From: Bradyrhizobium sp. cir1
Lineage (GTDB): Bacteria > Pseudomonadota > Alphaproteobacteria > Rhizobiales > Xanthobacteraceae
Length of the DNA: 64,000 bases
NCBI RefSeq assembly: GCF_014198245.1
Contig: NZ_JACIHE010000002.1
Coordinates: forward strand, 759,629-823,628
Direction of reading: 5' to 3'
Below the pieces are notes generated by a model that had not been told where the DNA came from, ran no database searches, and was given only the letters and a program-made list of their open reading frames with translations. This document shows, piece by piece, positions 59,231 to 64,000 of the stretch. Positions within the stretch are counted from its first letter, which is position 1. Every line of letters begins with the position of its first letter. The translations under genes and the position numbers were made by a program.

Positions 59231-61642
59231 ATGGGCAACTCAGGCGATGAGGATTCCAAGCGCAGCCGCGCCGTTGCCCCGGCGGCCGCGAAGCAGGATT
59301 TGGGCGGGATCGGCGCGCAACTTGCGCCGGCGATGATCGGAGCGTTGCTGTCGCGAATCTTCAACTGGTTACGTGGCGGCGTCGGGCCGCGCCTGTTGGC
59401 CGCCGTGCTGCTGTTCTCCTCGATCGTCACGCTGGTGCTGACCGCGCTTCAGCTCTATCTCGACTACAACCGCGAGGTCGGCGTCATCGAGACGCGGCTC
59501 AACGAGATCGGCCGCAGCACCACCGGCAGCCTCGGCGAGAGCCTGTGGAATCTCGACCAGAACCAGCTCAAGCTCCTGCTCGACGGTATCATGCGGCTGC
59601 CCGACATCCGCGCCGCCGAGGTGCTCGAGATCGCCGATCGTCCCAATCCGATCCGTGTTGCGGTCGGGGAGCCGAATACCCGTTCGATCGTGACTCGCGA
59701 CTATCCGCTGACCACCACCGTGCAAGGGACCGCGCGCACGATCGGTGTGCTCCACGTCGAGGCGACGCTGAGCGAGGTCTATCAGCAATTGATGAACCGC
59801 GCCCTGATCATCCTGGCGAGCCAGGCGGCGAAGACGTTTCTCGTCTCGCTGTTCATCATCTACATGTTCCATCTGCTGGTGACGCGGCATCTGGTCGCCA
59901 TCGCCGACTTCGTCAGCAAATACAGCCTGGCGCGGCCGCCGCCGCCTTTGCACCTGGAGCGCCGTCCGCCCCACGATCCCGACGAGCTGGATAAGGTGAT
60001 CGTCGCCTTCAACGCCATGTGCGCCAACCTCGGGCGCGCTTATGGCGAGCTGCGCGAGGCCAACGCCAATCTCGAGCGTGACCTGAAGATCCGCCGCAGC
60101 GCCGAGGAAGACGCGCGCGCGAGTGAGCAGCGCTTCCGCGACTATGCCGAGACCGCATCCGACTGGTTCTGGGAAACCGGACCCGATCATCGGTTCACCT
60201 ACATATCGGAGCGGGCGGGCGCCTTCGGCATGGACCACAAGGCGCTGATCGGCAAGCGCCGCACCGATGCCGCTTTCGACCACGACGTCGAGCCGGAGAA
60301 ATGGCGCGCGCACCTGGCGACGCTGGACCGTCACGAGCCGTTCCGGAAGTTCGAATATCGCGGTCGTGATGCGAACGGACGCATGCATCATTTCAGCGTC
60401 AACGGCCAGCCGGTGTTCGCGTCGGACGGACGCTTCATGGGCTATCGCGGCTCCGCCACCGACCTCACCGAGCGGCACGAGACCGAGGAGCGGCTGCGCC
60501 AATCCCAGAAGATGGACGCGATCGGCCAGCTCACCGGCGGCGTCGCGCATGACTTCAACAATGTGCTCACCGTCATCACCGGCACGATCGAGATCATTCA
60601 GGAGGCGCTTGCGGACAGGCCCCAGTTCGCCGCCATCGCGCAGCTCATCGACGATGCGGCCGCGCGCGGCGCCGAGATCACCTCGCAGCTCCTGACCTTC
60701 GCGCGCCGCCAGCCGATGGAGCCGCGCGAGATCGACGTCAATGCCCTCGTGCTGGAGACCGCGAAGCTGCTGAAGCCGATCCTGGGCGAGCATGTCGAGA
60801 TCGTGACCCGGCTCGCGGACGATGCCTGGTCGGCGATGGCGGATCCGTCGCAGCTCTCGTCCGCGATCGTCAATCTCGCCCTCAACGCGCGTGATGCAAT
60901 GCCGGGCGGCGGCAGGCTGACGCTCGAGACGGCGAACCGGGAGCTGGACGGCACGGAAGGTGCCGGCGAGGGTGATGTCGTGCGCGGCGCCTTCGTGATG
61001 GTCGCAGTCAGCGACACCGGCCACGGCATTCCGGCCGACATCCGCGAGCGCGTGTTCGAGCCATTCTTCACCACCAAGGGCGTCGGCCGCGGCACCGGGC
61101 TCGGGCTCAGCATGGTCTACGGCTTTGCCCGCCAGACCGGCGGCACCGTCGCGATCGAGAGCGAGGAGGGGCGCGGCACGGTGGTGCGCTTGTTCCTGCC
61201 GCGGTCGGAGGGCGTGGCGCCGGCGAGGACGGCGCCGGTTCAGGCGCCCGCCGCAGCGCGCGGGCATGAGACGATTTTCGTGGTCGAGGACGATCCCCTG
61301 GTGCAGGGCTATGTCATCGCCCAGCTCGGCAGTCTCGGCTATCGCACGCTCGCTGCCGGCGACGGCGCATCCGCGCTCGCGCTGGTCGACCAGGGCGCCA
61401 AATTCGATCTCCTGTTCACGGACATCATCATGCCCGGTGGCATGAATGGCCGGGAATTGGCCGATGCGGTCCGGCTCCGCCGGCCGGGGGTGAAGGTGCT
61501 CTACACGTCCGGCTATACCGACGACACCATCGTCCACGAAGGGCATCTCGATCCCGGCGTGGCGCTGCTTCAGAAGCCATACCGCAAGTCGGAGCTGTCG
61601 CAGAAGATTCGCGAGGTTCTCGCGGGCGAGCCGTCTGCCTGA
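59231..61642 (+). CDS. hybrid sensor histidine kinase
   Basis: This 803-residue inner-membrane protein has TM1 (about 52-76), a periplasmic sensor region (about 77-195), TM2 (about 200-222), a HAMP-like linker, a PAS domain (about 300-415), HisKA with His440 in GGVAHDFNN, HATPase_c ([32 protein letters not shown]), and a C-terminal receiver with Asp731 in LFTDIIMPG and Lys in QKPYRK. It should phosphorylate its own receiver and, via an Hpt, others. The divergent solute-binding protein is a candidate periplasmic input. ATG at 59231 has GGGGAC upstream; ATG 59333 is an alternative. Confidence 0.94.
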   Translation: MGNSGDEDSKRSRAVAPAAAKQDLGGIGAQLAPAMIGALLSRIFNWLRGGVGPRLLAAVLLFSSIVTLVLTALQLYLDYNREVGVIETRLNEIGRSTTGSLGESLWNLDQNQLKLLLDGIMRLPDIRAAEVLEIADRPNPIRVAVGEPNTRSIVTRDYPLTTTVQGTARTIGVLHVEATLSEVYQQLMNRALIILASQAAKTFLVSLFIIYMFHLLVTRHLVAIADFVSKYSLARPPPPLHLERRPPHDPDELDKVIVAFNAMCANLGRAYGELREANANLERDLKIRRSAEEDARASEQRFRDYAETASDWFWETGPDHRFTYISERAGAFGMDHKALIGKRRTDAAFDHDVEPEKWRAHLATLDRHEPFRKFEYRGRDANGRMHHFSVNGQPVFASDGRFMGYRGSATDLTERHETEERLRQSQKMDAIGQLTGGVAHDFNNVLTVITGTIEIIQEALADRPQFAAIAQLIDDAAARGAEITSQLLTFARRQPMEPREIDVNALVLETAKLLKPILGEHVEIVTRLADDAWSAMADPSQLSSAIVNLALNARDAMPGGGRLTLETANRELDGTEGAGEGDVVRGAFVMVAVSDTGHGIPADIRERVFEPFFTTKGVGRGTGLGLSMVYGFARQTGGTVAIESEEGRGTVVRLFLPRSEGVAPARTAPVQAPAAARGHETIFVVEDDPLVQGYVIAQLGSLGYRTLAAGDGASALALVDQGAKFDLLFTDIIMPGGMNGRELADAVRLRRPGVKVLYTSGYTDDTIVHEGHLDPGVALLQKPYRKSELSQKIREVLAGEPSA

Positions 61643-61658
61643 GCTGCGCCGACAGACG

Positions 61659-61690
61659 AAAAAGGCGCGGCGGGGAGGCCCCGTCGCGCC
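61659..61690 (-). terminator. rreB terminator (bidirectional hairpin)
   Basis: GGCGCGGCGGGG (61664-61675) and CCCCGTCGCGCC (61679-61690) form a 12-bp stem with one G-U pair and a 3-nt loop. On the minus strand, a run of five T follows directly, a strong intrinsic terminator for rreB. On the plus strand, a weaker ATTTCTT follows, so it may also end the kinase transcript. Confidence 0.9.
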
Positions 61691-61750
61691 CGATTTCTTG
61701 CTCGCTGGTCCAGGGCTGAGAACGCCCCGATGCCAAGCCTTCTTCAAAGC

Positions 61751-61795
61751 CTAGCGGGCGATCCCAGCGAGGTGACAGCGCTTGAGATAAGACAC
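61751..61795 (-). CDS. rreB: rreB small protein (14 residues)
   Basis: A 15-codon frame on the minus strand reads GTG start, then MSYLKRCHLAGIAR, TAG stop. It is too short for routine gene finding. The start is set by an extended 17-nt Shine-Dalgarno sequence that ends at the G of the GTG. Known Bradyrhizobiaceae rreB genes make a 165-nt mRNA with the same 17-nt Shine-Dalgarno, GTG start and 14-residue product; promoter and terminator here predict about 165 nt. The published product is weakly translated and unstructured, and the mRNA is held on 30S subunits. Identity is by this architecture. Confidence 0.9.
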   Translation of the reverse strand: MSYLKRCHLAGIAR

Positions 61796-61811
61796 TGGAT
61801 CACCTCCTTTC
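61795..61811 (-). promoter_or_regulatory. extended 17-nt Shine-Dalgarno sequence
   Basis: On the minus strand the sequence is GAAAGGAGGTGATCCAG, complementary over its whole length to the 16S rRNA 3' end (CTGGATCACCTCCTTTC). The final G is the first base of the GTG start codon, so spacing to the core GGAGG is short. Such over-extended pairing is expected to tether the mRNA to 30S subunits and slow initiation. Confidence 0.95.
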
Positions 61812-61830
61812 GTTGGTTTCGGGAGATTTG

Positions 61831-61860
61831 AATATAGGGCGAGATCACCCGGCCGTTAAG
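61831..61860 (-). promoter_or_regulatory. rreB promoter
   Basis: On the minus strand CTTAAC (61860-61855) and TATATT (61836-61831) are spaced by 18 nt, a plausible sigma-70-type pair. Start of transcription near 61824 and termination at 61659 would give an RNA of about 165 nt, agreeing with the known rreB transcript. The -35 is weak. Confidence 0.6.
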
Positions 61861-61960
61861 GGGCGGGGCGAAACGCCGGGAACAGGGGCATTCCTGATGC
61901 GGGAAAGACCGTCCAGAGGCAGTTGAGACCGTCGCCCGGCCGTGTTAGGGGATCGCCAAC

Positions 61961-62034
61961 GCGGGTGTAGCTCAATGGTAGAGCAGCAGCCTTCCAAGCT
62001 GAATACGAGGGTTCGATTCCCTTCACCCGCTCCA
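61961..62034 (+). tRNA. tRNA-Gly (anticodon TCC)
   Basis: Acceptor GCGGGTG pairs with CACCCGC, D-loop TCAATGGTA, anticodon arm CAGCCTTCCAAGCTG (TCC, reads GGA/GGG), T-arm GAGGGTTCGATTCCCTT and an encoded CCA end. The spurious minus-strand frame over it has the well-known artefact peptide SAWKAAALPLSY. Confidence 0.98.
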
Positions 62035-62090
62035 ATGATTTCAATTACTTATTCTGCCTCGAGTGTTCACTCGCAGAGCCGCGCTGCGGC

Positions 62091-62216
62091 TCATTCGGAC
62101 AGCGAGTCAGAATGGCCATTCCTCGTTGCGATGAAGATTGTCGCATCATCCACGGCCATCACCAGCAAGACGATGAGGACGGCGATGATCGCTCCGGGCC
62201 GGGTGATCGCGCGCAA
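62091..62216 (-). CDS. possible small membrane protein (41 residues, TTG start)
   Basis: A minus-strand frame from TTG 62216 encodes one hydrophobic helix (GAIIAVLIVLLVMAVDDATI) with a polar tail. The start codon is rare and no good ribosome site is seen. It lies between tRNA-Gly and the phosphoesterase gene. Listed as tentative. Confidence 0.28.
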   Translation of the reverse strand: MRAITRPGAIIAVLIVLLVMAVDDATIFIATRNGHSDSLSE

Positions 62217-62263
62217 GTGAGCGCGCTGTCGTGGTTCCTAAGCGTGGACGTCAGGAGAGCGCT

Positions 62264-62731
62264 GTGACGAAAATCGGGGTGATTTCGGACACGCACGGGC
62301 TGCTGCGACCGGACGTCGAGCATTGCTTTGCCGGCGTCACGCATATCATTCATGCCGGCGATATCGGCGCCGAGCATGTGCTCGAGGGGCTGCGCAGGAT
62401 CGCGCCGGTCACGGCCATCCGCGGGAATGTCGATGGCGGCGACTGGGCGCGGAACTATCGGGATACGGAAACCGTGCGCCTCGGCCGGTACGTATTCTAT
62501 GTCCTGCATGATCTGAACGAGCTCGAGAGCAAGCCTGCCCCCGACGGGATCGATGTCGTGATTTACGGTCATTCGCATCGCGCGAGCATCAGGACGGCCG
62601 ACGGCGTCCTTTATCTCAATCCCGGAAGCGCCGGACCGAGGCGCTTCAAGCTGCCGATCACGCTGGCGACGCTCGATCTCGATGCTAGTAGCGACCTTCG
62701 ACCGGTCCTGCATACGCTCGGTGGGGCCTAG
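62264..62731 (+). CDS. YfcE-like metallophosphoesterase
   Basis: This 155-residue enzyme has the calcineurin-like motifs: ISDTHGLLR, HAGDIG, AIRGNVDGG (GNxD/H), VLHD and YGHSHRAS, with NPGSAG at the end. YfcE-type enzymes hydrolyse phosphodiesters or small phosphates with two metal ions. It starts with GTG at 62264, with AGGAGA 7 nt upstream. The natural substrate is unknown. Confidence 0.94.
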   Translation: MTKIGVISDTHGLLRPDVEHCFAGVTHIIHAGDIGAEHVLEGLRRIAPVTAIRGNVDGGDWARNYRDTETVRLGRYVFYVLHDLNELESKPAPDGIDVVIYGHSHRASIRTADGVLYLNPGSAGPRRFKLPITLATLDLDASSDLRPVLHTLGGA

Positions 62732-62939
62732 CCCAAAGCAGGGCAAGTTATGATTTTCCGTCAAAAGTTGCTCGATGGGGCATTTTGGAACGATCTTATA
62801 ACGCTGCGTTGTCTTACATCAGGCAGATAGTCTCGGGCGCCGGTGCTGAGAGTGTAGCGCTCCCGCCTGACAGGCCGCGCCGTTCGGGTCTCAATAAGAC
62901 GACGGCGGACCCGACTTATCTGCATCTCAATCCGAACGC

Positions 62940-63152
62940 TTAATTCAGCTTTTGGGCCCGCACATCGATGCGGTAGAGCGGATCACCCTCCCGGTGGACA
63001 ACAAGCGACCAATCGCCTCCATTGGAGCTGAGTGTCGATTCAATGTCCTTCACCGTGCGGAGAGCCTGGTGCCAGGCAGCTTCATCGTTCGGCAGCTCTT
63101 CACTGTCAGAGAAATCACCGCCGTTCGAGATCTTGAAGGAATATTGCGTCAT
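62940..63152 (-). CDS. DUF6894-like small protein
   Basis: This 70-residue protein begins MTQYSFKISNGGDFSDSEEL, then an ALRTVKDIEST helix and a C-terminal beta hairpin (WSLVVHREGDPLYRIDV). This matches the small DUF6894 pattern (xYxFxxxxGxxxxDxEELP), frequent in Bradyrhizobium and Methylobacterium. The function is unknown. The ribosome site is weak. Confidence 0.7.
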   Translation of the reverse strand: MTQYSFKISNGGDFSDSEELPNDEAAWHQALRTVKDIESTLSSNGGDWSLVVHREGDPLYRIDVRAQKLN

Positions 63153-63456
63153 CCAGGTGAACGGCGGGGACCGGCGAGGCGTTCCTAACCGTCAGCGACA
63201 ATGATCTGGCAAGTCGGCCGACAGAGAGACGCCTCCGCAATACGGCAGCCTGAGGCGAGGCCGCTCGATGGCGGGGCCGTCTCGTTGCTGCATGTCGTCG
63301 GACCAATCACGTGCGGCTTGGATCGTTCCTCAGCATCGCATCGTCTGCGCCGGCGTTGCGCGGAACGGCGACTTCATCCGCCCGGACGCGTCTTAGGAAC
63401 GATCGAGCCGGGTTGCGGTTGCGGCAATGGAGGCAGTCAAATGACAGTGTGATTTG
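63153..63456. other. intergenic region between small genes
   Basis: This 304-bp spacer lies between the divergent DUF6894-like gene and the 87-residue gene. It should carry their promoters. I see no RNA gene or repeat. At the right end, GGAGG (63429-63433) precedes a mini-frame ATG ACA GTG TGA just before the next gene. Confidence 0.4.
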
Positions 63457-63720
63457 ATGACGCATATCATCTTCAGCGACTACCGCAATCCGGCTGCCGA
63501 GCAAGCTTATGACATCGCGTGGGACTTTCTCACGCGCACGGGGGCAATCCGGAATGAATTCGAGGCGTGCGTTTTCATCGCGCAGCGCGTCGCCACGATG
63601 GTCGAGGAAGGACAGACCAATCGCATCTGGATGGCCAATCGCGCGATCTCCCAATATCAGCACTACATCAGCGAATGCGACGATCTCGTCCGATGTGGCG
63701 GCTGTCGCGGCGCGCAGTGA
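63457..63720 (+). CDS. small soluble protein of unknown function
   Basis: This 87-residue protein (ATG at 63457) begins MTHIIFSDYRNPAAEQAYDI after the first Met and is mostly helical, with a C-terminal Cys cluster (ECDDLVRCGGCRGAQ). No signal peptide. It resembles small Bradyrhizobium proteins of unknown role. Its own ribosome site is poor; GGAGG lies 24 nt upstream before a 3-codon mini-frame, so re-initiation is possible. Confidence 0.6.
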   Translation: MTHIIFSDYRNPAAEQAYDIAWDFLTRTGAIRNEFEACVFIAQRVATMVEEGQTNRIWMANRAISQYQHYISECDDLVRCGGCRGAQ

Positions 63721-63905
63721 ACCTGCGGGCCGCCCCCACGCGCCGAAGCCCTTAACAATGCCAAAAGCGCCGGTCCGGGATCATCGTCCGGCTGGCGACG
63801 CCGGTACCCCTTGTCCCATATTGGGTTGACCCCGGCCGCCGATCTGTCAGAGAAGGACGGCGGCTGGAACGGGAATCCGGCGGCCCTCGGGGAGCAGGTG
63901 CACAT

Positions 63906-64000
63906 ATGGCTGAGCGGATCGCTCTCATCACCGGCGTGACCGGCCAGGACGGCGCCTATCTCGCCGAATATCTGCTGTCGCTCGGCTATGTCGTGCACGG
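63906..64000 (+). CDS. gmd: GDP-mannose 4,6-dehydratase (5' end only)
   Basis: The window ends 95 bases into this gene. The visible N-terminus [20 protein letters not shown] and the following [11 protein letters not shown] is the Rossmann NADP-binding start of GDP-mannose 4,6-dehydratase (GxxGxxG as GVTGQDG). The enzyme makes GDP-4-keto-6-deoxymannose for fucose or rhamnose in surface polysaccharide. GGGGAGCAGG precedes the ATG. Completeness cannot be judged. Confidence 0.9.
   Translation, partial: MAERIALITGVTGQDGAYLAEYLLSLGYVVH

Noticed and set aside
59369..61747. 792-codon minus-strand frame opposite the hybrid kinase
   Set aside because: All kinase and receiver motifs are on the plus strand.
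61795..61811. Exact match to the 16S rRNA 3' end on the plus strand, suggesting an rRNA fragment
   Set aside because: Only 17 nt match and no other 16S sequence flanks it. On the minus strand the same bases form the extended Shine-Dalgarno of rreB with a start codon, promoter and terminator in place.
61856..62044. 62-codon minus-strand frame containing SAWKAAALPLSY
   Set aside because: It is antisense to tRNA-Gly. This peptide is a well-known false gene call over tRNA genes.
62752..62830. 26-codon plus-strand frame starting ATGATTTTCCGT
   Set aside because: No ribosome site and no distinctive composition.

Overview
The window reads as a chromosomal segment of a slow-growing rhizobium, most likely Bradyrhizobium or a close Nitrobacteraceae relative. 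The evidence is the uniformly GC-rich, densely packed coding sequence, several palindromic intergenic repeats of the kind common in rhizobia, a CtrA-type site, alphaproteobacterial families (DUF2336, DUF6894-like, TadE/TadG, GFA) and, most diagnostically, an unannotated copy of rreB. That gene is a 14-codon ORF with a GTG start and a 17-nt Shine-Dalgarno sequence, conserved in Bradyrhizobiaceae. No phage, integrase, transposase or CRISPR array was seen. The species cannot be named from sequence alone.

Layout. 1-833 is gene-free and repeat-bearing. 834-6215 holds a PAS-GGDEF-EAL protein, a Tat-exported serine hydrolase and a soluble tandem-PAS chemotaxis receptor. 6353-9517 is an orphan tadE/tadG pair divergent from a LysR regulator. 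9552-14380 has a nitroreductase, thrS, and a signal-less subtilase followed by a separate small protein that resembles a subtilisin propeptide/inhibitor. 14524-20411 has two transporters and several exported proteins of unknown role. 20433-24189 is a cupin-type regulator divergent from an MFS transporter, a MOSC protein and a [2Fe-2S] flavin reductase, which look like one redox pathway. 24191-27962 covers yidD, a ClpP-fold secreted protein, a NifU-like protein divergent from folE, and hisI. 28086-32917 carries a soluble-transglycosylase-like gene under a CtrA-type site, a DUF2336 gene, an Hpt/response-regulator pair and nadK.

33166-36817 has an exported S10 peptidase, a second beta-lactamase-fold hydrolase and a TPR protein. 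37068-42866 is mostly small or exported proteins, an outer-membrane barrel, a decayed chemotaxis-receptor tail and two methyltransferases. 42968-45615 has a cytochrome c/PQQ quinohaemoprotein and a GFA protein. tRNA-Thr(TGU), tRNA-Tyr(GUA) and tRNA-Gly(UCC) lie at 45.7, 47.9 and 62.0 kb. 48213-54378 has rlmB, a luciferase-like monooxygenase, and a LysR gene divergent from an MFS-GAF-amidohydrolase operon. 54385-58901 has a UvrD-type helicase, a TMEM175-like membrane protein, a YCII protein and a periplasmic solute-binding protein. A hybrid histidine kinase, rreB, a YfcE-like phosphoesterase and the 5' end of gmd complete the window.

The strongest overlooked element is rreB (61751-61795, minus strand): promoter, extended ribosome-binding site, 14 codons and terminator together predict an RNA of about 165 nt. 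The best candidates for a less described system are the MOSC plus dedicated reductase operon, the subtilase with an in-trans propeptide-like partner, and the solute-binding protein divergent from a hybrid kinase.
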